Below are positions 9,016 to 15,677 of a stretch of 64,000 nt of DNA, in pieces. The stretch covers positions 23,781 through 87,780 of the forward strand of contig CAZGRL010000007.1 in assembly GCA_964528155.1 (NCBI GenBank), given 5' to 3'. The position numbers and the translations under genes are program-made. Source of the DNA: G001797105 sp964528155 (GTDB taxonomy: Bacteria > Chloroflexota > Anaerolineae > Anaerolineales > E44-bin32). The notes beneath the pieces are model-generated. The model saw only the letters and a list, made by a program, of their open reading frames with translations, made no database searches and was not told where the DNA came from. The number at the start of each line of letters is the position of its first letter. Position 1 is the stretch's first letter.

Positions 9016-9633
9016 TTGAGCGAAGGTACGAAAGATTGGCTGGGGCTCAGCGCGGCCGCACAGATGTTGGGGATTCACCCTTCGACGTTACGGGCATGGG
9101 CGGACAAAGGTGAAGTTCCTTCTCACCGGACAGCCGGTGGTCATCGACGATTCAAACGGGCTGAGCTCGAGGTGTGGGTGGCGGCGCGGCGAACCTCTCA
9201 GCCGAGCGAGGTCCAGGTTGTCGTCCAGAACGCCATCGGCCGCACCCGCCTTGAACTGGCGGACGGGCGATTGCGCCAGGAAGGCTGGTACCAGAAGCTG
9301 AACGAGGAGCAACGGAGGCGCTACCGCGATGGGTCGCGCCGGCTGATGCGGGAACTGATCCGCTCTTCCCAGCTCGAGCCCGCACAGACCGAGCCCGAGG
9401 CCCACGTCCTCGGCAGCGAATACGCCCGGATCGGTCGGCAGGCCGGACTGAGCTTAAAGGAGGCGGTTGCGGCCTATCTCTTCTTCCGTGAGTTCCTCTT
9501 CGAAAGCATATTCAACGTCTACGAGACCGCCGGCGTGCGTTCGTCGACGACCTGGGGCGAAACTCGGCGGAAAGTTTCTGGATTCACGAATCAGGTCCTC
9601 ATGGCGTTGATCGAAGCGTACAGTCGGGAGTGA
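9016..9633 (+). CDS. MerR/BldC-type helix-turn-helix regulator with helical sensor domain
   Basis: I choose the TTG at 9016 (205 aa) because AGGAG lies 6 nt upstream and the earlier TTG at 8962 is the -35 box of the promoter. Residues ~8-55 form a winged HTH: LSAAAQMLGIHPSTLRAWAD then GEVPSHRTAGGHRRF, the excisionase/MerR-like recognition and wing. The remaining ~150 residues are helical and resemble RsbRD-type N-terminal sensor or four-helix domains, without a kinase or cysteine-rich effector region. It probably binds DNA as a dimer and answers an unknown signal. The palindrome in its own promoter is a candidate target. Confidence 0.75.
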   Translation: MSEGTKDWLGLSAAAQMLGIHPSTLRAWADKGEVPSHRTAGGHRRFKRAELEVWVAARRTSQPSEVQVVVQNAIGRTRLELADGRLRQEGWYQKLNEEQRRRYRDGSRRLMRELIRSSQLEPAQTEPEAHVLGSEYARIGRQAGLSLKEAVAAYLFFREFLFESIFNVYETAGVRSSTTWGETRRKVSGFTNQVLMALIEAYSRE

Positions 9634-9697
9634 TCCCAACACCCCCCAGGCGCTCGGTTGCGGGCTCAGGGTATAATCCCGGCGGTCCACGCTCGAG

Positions 9698-10228
9698 GTG
9701 AGGGTGCCGAATCTACTCGACAGCCTGCTTTCAACGCCAGCCTTATCCCGTATCCGGCGCAACCACGGCCTGGAGCACGGCACAATCCATGTGCTGAGCC
9801 GACGCTACCCGGGGACGTCGCTCATCGGTCGTTCGGATGCCCGGGGGTTCTTCCTTTATTCGTCCCTTCCGATCGAACCAGTCCACGAAGCGGTGAGCGA
9901 AGCTCTCGATAGGATGCGCGCCGGCGAGCACCGTCTGGCGATCCACCCCAACTGTGGGACGAACTTCCTGACCGCCGGCCTTCTTGCAACCGTCGCCTCG
10001 TACATCTCGCTTTACGGAGGACGGGACGAGCGCTGGCAGGACCGCCTGATGCGGATCCCGTTCGCCATCGTGGTCACCTCGATCGCCTTGATCCTTGCCC
10101 AGCCTCTGGGTAACGCAGCCCAACAGCACCTGACCACGCAGGGCGATCCCGAAGGTCTACAGGTGGATGCCATCATTCCCCTGCATCGCGGGCGCAACCG
10201 CGTCTATCGGGTGCTGACATCCGGTTGA
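9698..10228 (+). CDS. DUF6391-like membrane-associated protein
   Basis: A 176-aa protein starting with GTG at 9698; a GTG at 9704 is an alternative and no strong ribosome site separates them. TATAAT at 9672-9677 lies about 20 nt upstream, so the leader is very short. The N-terminal IRRNHGLEHGTIHVLS motif is the hallmark I associate with DUF6391, found in cyanobacteria and Chloroflexota. Hydrophobic segments occur near residues 92-107 (FLTAGLLATVASYISL) and 121-138. Function is unknown. It is 1 nt from holA, so the two are co-transcribed. Confidence 0.65.
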   Translation: MRVPNLLDSLLSTPALSRIRRNHGLEHGTIHVLSRRYPGTSLIGRSDARGFFLYSSLPIEPVHEAVSEALDRMRAGEHRLAIHPNCGTNFLTAGLLATVASYISLYGGRDERWQDRLMRIPFAIVVTSIALILAQPLGNAAQQHLTTQGDPEGLQVDAIIPLHRGRNRVYRVLTSG

Positions 10229-10229
10229 G

Positions 10230-11216
10230 ATGAGCTCTACGGCGCCGACCGTCTACCTGTTCTACGGCGACGATGAACTCTCGCGGGCCGAGTTCATTGA
10301 TCGTTTGAAGGACAAGCTGGGCGACCGAAGCGTGGCCGAGCTCAACATCTATCACTCCAGACCGGATCAGAATGACCTCGACCAGATCGAGCAAGCTTGC
10401 GCCTCTGTCCCTTTCCTTGCCCCGAGACGTCTGGTCATCGTCGAAGACCCATCACGTTTCTTGACCGACGATCCTCCGCAGCGGTTCTACCGCTTGCTCG
10501 ACTCGCTTCCGACGACGACAGCCCTTGTGCTCAGCCAGACACTCGATCTCAGCCGTGCGAAGGGGGAGAGCTACGACGAGATCAAGCCCTTGCTTTCCTG
10601 GGCGGAAGCGCACCCCGAAGCTGTGATGACACGTCAATTCGCCATCCCGCGTGGGCCTGACTTCGCTCGCTGGGTTCGTGAACGCGCGGCTTCCGGCGGA
10701 GGTGAGATCAAGCCAGACGCCGCCCAACTGCTGGCGGAGCATGTCCTGGGGGATCCATTCCTGGCCGATACCGAGCTGGCCAAACTTATGGATTACGTGG
10801 ATCGGAAGCGGCCGATCGAGATACAGGATGTGGAGCGTCTGACACCGTTACACGGTCAGAGTGATGTTTTCGCAACCGTGGACGCCATCGGGGAAAGGGA
10901 CGGCCGGGGGGCGCTCGCCGGTCTCCACCGGTTGCTGGAGAACGACGACCCGCGCTACGCCTTCCACATGATCGTCCGCCAGTTCCGTCTGCTAGTGCTG
11001 GCGCGCCAGGCACTCGACCTGGGGCTCGACCCACAGGCGGCATTACGTGTGCACCCGTTCGTCGCCTCAAAGGTTGCCGCCCAGGCCCGCAGATTCGGGA
11101 TGCCCCTCCTGCAGCGTGTGTATCACCGGCTGTTGGAGATCGACATTGGCTCAAAAACGGGCGAGGCCGACCTTGAGGTCGCCCTCGAGGAACTCGTGAC
11201 AACGGTCTCTCGCTAA
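10230..11216 (+). CDS. holA: DNA polymerase III delta subunit (clamp loader)
   Basis: The ATG follows the preceding stop by one base. The 328-aa protein has the HolA fold: YLFYGDDELSRAEFIDRL at the N terminus (degenerate AAA+ start without a P-loop), CASVPFLAPRRLVIVEDP, and the C-terminal collar helices with YAFHMIVRQFRLLVLARQ. Delta opens the beta clamp within the clamp-loader complex. With holB nearby, two of the core clamp-loader subunits are in this window. Confidence 0.92.
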   Translation: MSSTAPTVYLFYGDDELSRAEFIDRLKDKLGDRSVAELNIYHSRPDQNDLDQIEQACASVPFLAPRRLVIVEDPSRFLTDDPPQRFYRLLDSLPTTTALVLSQTLDLSRAKGESYDEIKPLLSWAEAHPEAVMTRQFAIPRGPDFARWVRERAASGGGEIKPDAAQLLAEHVLGDPFLADTELAKLMDYVDRKRPIEIQDVERLTPLHGQSDVFATVDAIGERDGRGALAGLHRLLENDDPRYAFHMIVRQFRLLVLARQALDLGLDPQAALRVHPFVASKVAAQARRFGMPLLQRVYHRLLEIDIGSKTGEADLEVALEELVTTVSR

Positions 11217-11373
11217 GCCGCCTCAAGCATACGATCCCCGCGTCTCATCGGACGCAAGTCGACCGGCAAGCACGCCTCTCAGAGCTATGGAGTGCTCGCC
11301 TGCATGCTGTGTCTCACCCCCACCCCCTGTTTCCCCCTCCCCCTGGCCCCCGCAACGAGGTGAGGCCAGAGTT

Positions 11374-11423
11374 GGGCGGAATGCATGGATGGGCGCGGTT
11401 GCGCCCATCCATGCATTCCGCCC
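11374..11423. terminator. Perfect 23-bp hairpin between convergent genes
   Basis: Left arm 11374-11396 (GGGCGGAATGCATGGATGGG and three further bases), loop GGTT, right arm 11401-11423. It lies in the 310-bp gap between holA and the convergent minus-strand operon and fits a bidirectional terminator. I see nothing else in 11217-11528. Confidence 0.7.
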
Positions 11424-11528
11424 ATAACCACCGCGGTCTAGGGTATGCGTTTTGCCTGAGTACAACGTGGCGGAGAGGGAGACAAACCATATGGGGGCTC
11501 GCCAGACCCCGCCGACTTTCCCTCGCCT

Positions 11529-11789
11529 CTAGTCCATCGCCGGGGCGGTATCCAGACTTTCAGGGTCACGCACGCCTAGCCACAAGTGGTCAGGCAGAAC
11601 AGAGTTGCTGGTCCGCAGTTCCACGTCTGTGCTCCCCCGATACACTTCTTCACCCAGCGTGGACGGATGCACGATGCACAGGTTTGGTCTGCGGCCATAC
11701 TTGCCGCGATAATAGGCGACGGCCCGGTCCACACGTTCGTCGATGGCCGTCCGGCGATCATCGTCCAACCACAGCATGCCGACTCTCAT
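11529..11789 (-). CDS. Small conserved-looking protein of unknown function
   Basis: An 86-aa product with an excellent ribosome site (AGGAGG, 5 nt before the ATG). It starts MRVGMLWLDDDRRTAIDERV, continues with the helix AVAYYRGKYGRRPNLCIVHP, and ends acidic. The pattern of a short beta strand, helix, then NLCIVHP strand looks folded rather than random, and I have a general impression of similar short proteins in Chloroflexota, but I cannot name a family. It overlaps the end of the DUF6504-like gene by 32 nt and is the third gene of the operon led by the FtsK-like ATPase, which has an SOS-type promoter. Confidence 0.65.
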   Translation of the reverse strand: MRVGMLWLDDDRRTAIDERVDRAVAYYRGKYGRRPNLCIVHPSTLGEEVYRGSTDVELRTSNSVLPDHLWLGVRDPESLDTAPAMD

Positions 11790-12060
11790 TCCAGCCTCCT
11801 GAGCTGTCGAGCACTCGCTCTATCGTCCAGATCTCGCGCCCCGGCTCTTGTGAGAGCCAGCAACGCAGCCCGCTGGCGGTCCGCAGGCGCATCCGAATAC
11901 CTCGGGGGACACCCTCGCCCGCGTTTGCATCAACCCAGCGAAAGACTTCCACACTTCGGATGCGATGCCGGCGACCACGCCAGGTGAATTCCGAGGGCCA
12001 CCTCGCTCCTCCGCCGCGAACAACTCTGATTGGTTCACCCGTGATGAGTCCGTTCATCAT
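11758..12060 (-). CDS. DUF6504-like small protein
   Basis: The double ATG at 12055-12060 gives about 100 aa; no clear ribosome site precedes it, and AAAGGAG at the end of the upstream gene may serve through coupling with an upstream in-frame start. The sequence has a compact beta-rich pattern: TGEPIRVV, PSEFTWRGRRHRIRSVEVFR, and a final GLRCWLSQEPGREIWTIERV, matching what I know of DUF6504 (WRG...R.V, then a W-x-ERV strand). Molecular function is unknown. Its place after an SOS-controlled DNA translocase suggests a DNA-damage role, which is inference. Confidence 0.6.
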   Translation of the reverse strand: MMNGLITGEPIRVVRGGGARWPSEFTWRGRRHRIRSVEVFRWVDANAGEGVPRGIRMRLRTASGLRCWLSQEPGREIWTIERVLDSSGGWNESRHAVVGR

Positions 12061-12086
12061 GCCGGCTGAGAGGTGCAGCCGCGCCT

Positions 12087-13100
12087 CTAGCCACTCAACT
12101 CCTTTCGCGAGATGGAGTAGAACAGATCCGCCCTGCGCGGTCGCCGGCCTGTCCTCACCTGCCGGACGGCCAGGTTGAGATCCGAAGCGGTAAGCCAGGC
12201 CGCCGTGAATGGAAGGGCTCTGATTCCGGCGGTCAACGCGAATCTCCCCGTTCCATCGCCACCTTTGACAATCGCCCAGCCCGGCGTGTGATCCCACGGA
12301 CGTGAGGCGGGATCGGTCGATGCGCGATCAGCCAAGATCAAGTGGATGCCCCATCGTCTTCCCTGTAGGGCGAGCTGGCGGAGCTGTCCCGCAGCCGAAT
12401 GATCCGCTTCGATCAGCCGGCTTGTGTCGTCGACAGCCAGGATCAAGTCCGGGCGGAGGATGCCATAGCGCTCACGCCGGGCGCCTTCCTCCACCAGCCA
12501 GGCCATGAGCTCGGCGGCAAAACGGGGCTCCGTGGCCACGTCGGTTAGAGCATGAGGGACAGCTTCGAGCACCGTCAACTCACGCCCGCCGAGGTCGATC
12601 CCAAACAACTGAATCATCGATTGCCGATGAATGAGGGCCAGAGATAGGACCAGCGAGCGCATCAGCTCGGATTTGCCTACACCGACGTCGCCCAGGACGG
12701 CCACGTGCCAGGTATCCGGCTGCCGCAGGGGGATCAAAACCGCCCTCCCGCGTTCGTCGAGGCCGGCCACAAGGCTCAGAGAACGCCGGTCTCCGATGTC
12801 CTCCAGGATTGACAGCAGCCTGGGCCAATCCGTACGCTCTCCCGGCACTTCGATCGCCAGGTCGTCGCCGTCCCGGGCGACGTGAACTCGCTGCACACCC
12901 AAGGCGCGAGCGATCGAGGCTTCGGCATCCTGGAGTTGCTCCACTCGGGTCCCGTTCATCGGAGTCACCACGTAGCGGACAGCGTCTTCGCTTACTCGCC
13001 CCCCCTGAATGCGGATGGGGAGTGATAGGCCGGACAGCGCCCGCTCCAGGCGGTCGGCCGCCTCGTTCACGTCCAGGGGAGGTTCGGCTTTACCTGGCAC
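12087..13100 (-). CDS. Short FtsK/SpoIIIE-type DNA translocase ATPase, SOS-controlled
   Basis: The start is set to the GTG at 13100 (337 aa): GGAG precedes it, and the upstream ATG at 13136 overlaps the -10 box and cannot be on the transcript. The protein has an FtsK-type motor only: LIPLRQPDTWHVAVLGDVGV with Walker A GDVGVGKSELMRSLV, the Walker B strand LILAVDDTSRLIEA, and the QGRRWGIHLILADRAST region typical of FtsK/SpoIIIE (R-x-x-GIHL-x-x-x-T/S). There are no membrane segments and no gamma domain, so it is a soluble ATPase of one third the length of FtsK. DNA pumping or remodelling at damage sites is inferred from family and promoter. An SOS box lies immediately upstream. Confidence 0.8.
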   Translation of the reverse strand: MPGKAEPPLDVNEAADRLERALSGLSLPIRIQGGRVSEDAVRYVVTPMNGTRVEQLQDAEASIARALGVQRVHVARDGDDLAIEVPGERTDWPRLLSILEDIGDRRSLSLVAGLDERGRAVLIPLRQPDTWHVAVLGDVGVGKSELMRSLVLSLALIHRQSMIQLFGIDLGGRELTVLEAVPHALTDVATEPRFAAELMAWLVEEGARRERYGILRPDLILAVDDTSRLIEADHSAAGQLRQLALQGRRWGIHLILADRASTDPASRPWDHTPGWAIVKGGDGTGRFALTAGIRALPFTAAWLTASDLNLAVRQVRTGRRPRRADLFYSISRKELSG

Positions 13101-13134
13101 CTGTATCTCCGAAATTAGAACGCTTGTGCTAGGC

Positions 13135-13163
13135 ATTCTACAGAACATTCGTTCTGGTGTCAA
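13135..13163 (-). promoter_or_regulatory. LexA-type SOS box inside a consensus promoter
   Basis: Read on the minus strand, TTGACA (13158-13163) and TAGAAT (13135-13140) are exactly 17 nt apart. The spacer is almost wholly the palindrome CAGAACGAATGTTCTG (13141-13156), whose core GAAC-N4-GTTC is the LexA/DinR box consensus of Gram-positive-type LexA. A repressor bound there would occlude the promoter completely. Confidence 0.8.
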
Positions 13164-13221
13164 GCCCGGCGGCGGATCGGATGGCTTCCAGCATGCAGGG
13201 CTCGCCCGCGCAGACAGCGAT

Positions 13222-13276
13222 AATGCCGAGACAAGAAAGCCGTCGGCGAAGCCGACGGCTTTCTTGTCTCGGCATT
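13222..13276. repeat. Perfect 26-bp hairpin between divergent genes
   Basis: AATGCCGAGACAAGAAAGCC and six more bases (13222-13247), loop GAA, exact complement at 13251-13276. It lies between the FtsK-like gene and the Memo-like gene, both of which start here and diverge. It may insulate the two promoters from each other. Confidence 0.75.
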
Positions 13277-13368
13277 TCTATCCCCCGGAATGGCTCGGAG
13301 AGGCACTGGCCCTACATGAGTTGATCTCAAGACAACGGGGATGCAGTCGATCAGGCCATCAGGCCCTT

Positions 13369-13378
13369 GTGCTACAAT
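13369..13378 (+). promoter_or_regulatory. Extended -10 promoter of the Memo-like gene
   Basis: TGCTACAAT ends at 13378: a TACAAT -10 with the TGn extension and no recognisable -35 at 17 nt. Transcription would start near 13385, giving a leader of about 20 nt. Confidence 0.45.
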
Positions 13379-13403
13379 GCATGCGCATCATGAAACCGCT
13401 TGC

Positions 13404-14267
13404 ATGACCGACCTCCGTCCTTCCCCGATCGCGGGAACCTGGTATCCAGGGAATCCGGACACCCTCACCCAATCGGTAGACAGCCAACTCGAGGCGTCGA
13501 TCGTCACGCTGCCGCCAGGAGAAGTGATCGCCGTCGTCGCACCTCACGCCGGTCACCGATACTCGGGGCAGGTCGCGGCGCACGCGTTCCGCTGCCTGGC
13601 CGGTAAACACCCGGAGGTCGTAGCCGTCGTATCCCCTCTGCATCAGCCTTATCCGGGCCAAATCCTGACCTCGTCCCACGAGGCCTACTCCACGCCACTC
13701 GGACCAATTCCGGTCGACCGGGATCTGGTCGAACGCCTGGGAAAAGAACTCGCTCGGCAAGGAGGATACCGACTGCAATCGGTCGCCCACGACCAGGAGC
13801 ACTCCCTGGAGATCGAACTTCCATTCCTTCAACGCACCATCGGGTCGTCGTTTCGGCTGCTCCCAATCATGCTCCGGGATCAATCGAAAGCCATCGCCCA
13901 CGCCCTGGGCCGATGCCTGGCAGCGGTCCTCCGAGATTCTTCAGCGGTTCTTGTCGCCAGCTCCGACCTCTCCCATTTCTATCCGGACTCGATCGCCCGC
14001 CGTCTTGACACCGAACTGCTGGCGAGAATCGAAGCCTTTTCGCCCGAACGGGTTCTCGAAGCAGAAGAAGAAGGCGTCGGCTTCGCTTGTGGCCGAGGTG
14101 CCATCGCCTCGGTCCTGTGGGCTTCTGAGGAATTGGGTGCCGATCGGGCTCAGGTGCTAGCGTATGCTAACTCGGGAGATGTGACCGGGGACACCGACTC
14201 GGTCGTCGGTTACGGAGCGGTCGTGATCTATCGGTCGACGGGTAGCGATGAACCTTCCCACGCCTGA
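13404..14267 (+). CDS. MEMO1-family protein (AmmeMemoRadiSam system protein B)
   Basis: The ATG at 13404 gives 287 aa, the usual family length, and avoids an unlikely Arg/His-rich extension. Signatures are SPIAGTWYPGNPDTL, the first metal-site-like histidine in VAPHAGHRYSGQVAAHAF, HDQEHSLEIELPFLQ, and SSDLSHFYP. The fold is related to LigB-type dioxygenases. Its biochemical role in bacteria is unsettled. The AMMECR1-like protein and radical SAM enzyme that give the system its name are not adjacent here. Confidence 0.88.
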   Translation: MTDLRPSPIAGTWYPGNPDTLTQSVDSQLEASIVTLPPGEVIAVVAPHAGHRYSGQVAAHAFRCLAGKHPEVVAVVSPLHQPYPGQILTSSHEAYSTPLGPIPVDRDLVERLGKELARQGGYRLQSVAHDQEHSLEIELPFLQRTIGSSFRLLPIMLRDQSKAIAHALGRCLAAVLRDSSAVLVASSDLSHFYPDSIARRLDTELLARIEAFSPERVLEAEEEGVGFACGRGAIASVLWASEELGADRAQVLAYANSGDVTGDTDSVVGYGAVVIYRSTGSDEPSHA

Positions 14268-14309
14268 TTTGCCGTCCGCGCCTGCCAGAGGATTCTTGGG
14301 CCACCGAAT

Positions 14310-15677
14310 GTGGCCGGCACATTGATGGACGGAACCCTTTGGATTGACCTTCTGAAACTGGCCGGGGTGGTTGTCCTCGTTCTGGCAAACGGGTTCTTCG
14401 TCTCGGCCGAATTCGCCTTGGTGAGCATCCGGCGTACTCGAGTGGCCGAACTGGTCGCTCAGGGGAATAGCGCCGCGTCCTGGGTGCAGAGGGCGGTCAA
14501 CGATCCCGACCGGTTCATCGCCGCCACTCAACTCGGTATTACGCTTGCCAGTCTGGGCCTTGGATGGATCGGGGAGCCAGCGCTCGCTCACCTCATCCAG
14601 CCCGTGGTGGATCTGTTCCCTGCGGCGGTCCAGTCCGGCGTGGCCCATAGCCTCTCGGCCGCTCTGGCGTTCGCCGTCATCACCTTCCTGCACGTGGTCA
14701 TCGGAGAGCTGGCGCCCAAGTCCATCGCGCTGCAGAGCACGGAACGTGTGGCGCTCATCGTCGCCAGACCGACGGTCTGGACGGAGTGGATCTTCAAGCC
14801 AGCCATCTGGCTCCTCAACGGCGCCGGCAATACTTTGCTTCGCGTGGCGGGTGTCAAGCCCGCCGCGGGACACGAACTTGTGCACTCGGTCAACGAACTC
14901 AAGATGCTCGTTACTGCCAGCGCCGAAGGCGGTGTTGTCGAGTTGGATGAAGAGGAAATGCTGCATGCCGTCTTCGACTTCAGTGACACACTCGTGCGGC
15001 AGGTCATGGTTCCGCGGACAGAGATGGTTGCCGTCCCAGCGGAGGCGACGCTCGAGTCACTCAAAGACATAGCCATTCAGAATCCGTACACGAAGCTGCC
15101 GGTCTACCAGGACAGCCTGGATCATGTGTTGGGCGTCGTCCATCTCAAGGATGTCCTGCGGGCGATATACGGCAAGCGAGCCGGCGCCAAGACGGCCCGC
15201 GATCTGATGCGCGAGACCATCTTCGTCCCCGAAACGGCTCGCATCGGGACTTTGCTCAAACGCTTTCGGGCGCGCCAGCAGCACCTGGCGATCGTGCTCG
15301 ACGAGTACGGCGGCACCGCCGGCGTGGTGACCCTGGAAGACTTGCTCGAGGAGATCGTGGGGGAAGTGAGCGATCCCTTCGACGCCGAGCCAGAGATTCA
15401 GGCGATGCCCGATGGATCATCGCTGATCGACGGTCTCACCCTGATCGATGAGGTGAACGAGCATTTCGGGTTGCATCTGGCCGATCCGGACTACGACACA
15501 ATCGCCGGTTTCGTGTTGGGCAAGCTCGGGCGCATGGCGCAGGTCGGCGACAGCATTGCAGTCGGAGGCGCCAGGTTTCGAGTCGAGGCCATGGACGGCC
15601 GTCGCATCGCCCGAGTATCCCTCTTGCCCACCGAGCGCACACCGGAGGCCCGCCCCGCCGCGGATCCACAACCGTGA
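14310..15677 (+). CDS. CNNM/CorC (HlyC) family membrane protein with CBS domains
   Basis: Start GTG at 14310 or ATG at 14325; the latter removes five residues. The N-terminal DUF21/CNNM membrane domain begins VVVLVLANGFFVSAEFALVS and holds about four membrane segments with the HVVIGELAPKSIALQ motif. A CBS pair follows (VMVPRTEMVAVPAEATL, YTKLPVYQDSLDHVLGVVHL), then VLDEYGGTAGVVTLEDLLEE and a C-terminal CorC_HlyC domain. Total 455 aa is standard. Members are Mg2+ or Co2+ efflux or homeostasis proteins; the hemolysin name is historical. It overlaps priA by one base. Confidence 0.9.
   Translation: MAGTLMDGTLWIDLLKLAGVVVLVLANGFFVSAEFALVSIRRTRVAELVAQGNSAASWVQRAVNDPDRFIAATQLGITLASLGLGWIGEPALAHLIQPVVDLFPAAVQSGVAHSLSAALAFAVITFLHVVIGELAPKSIALQSTERVALIVARPTVWTEWIFKPAIWLLNGAGNTLLRVAGVKPAAGHELVHSVNELKMLVTASAEGGVVELDEEEMLHAVFDFSDTLVRQVMVPRTEMVAVPAEATLESLKDIAIQNPYTKLPVYQDSLDHVLGVVHLKDVLRAIYGKRAGAKTARDLMRETIFVPETARIGTLLKRFRARQQHLAIVLDEYGGTAGVVTLEDLLEEIVGEVSDPFDAEPEIQAMPDGSSLIDGLTLIDEVNEHFGLHLADPDYDTIAGFVLGKLGRMAQVGDSIAVGGARFRVEAMDGRRIARVSLLPTERTPEARPAADPQP

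Noticed and set aside
7668..13276. Long hairpins as ends of mobile elements
   Set aside because: Their sequences differ from one another, they are single hairpins without an enclosed gene, and no target duplication is visible.
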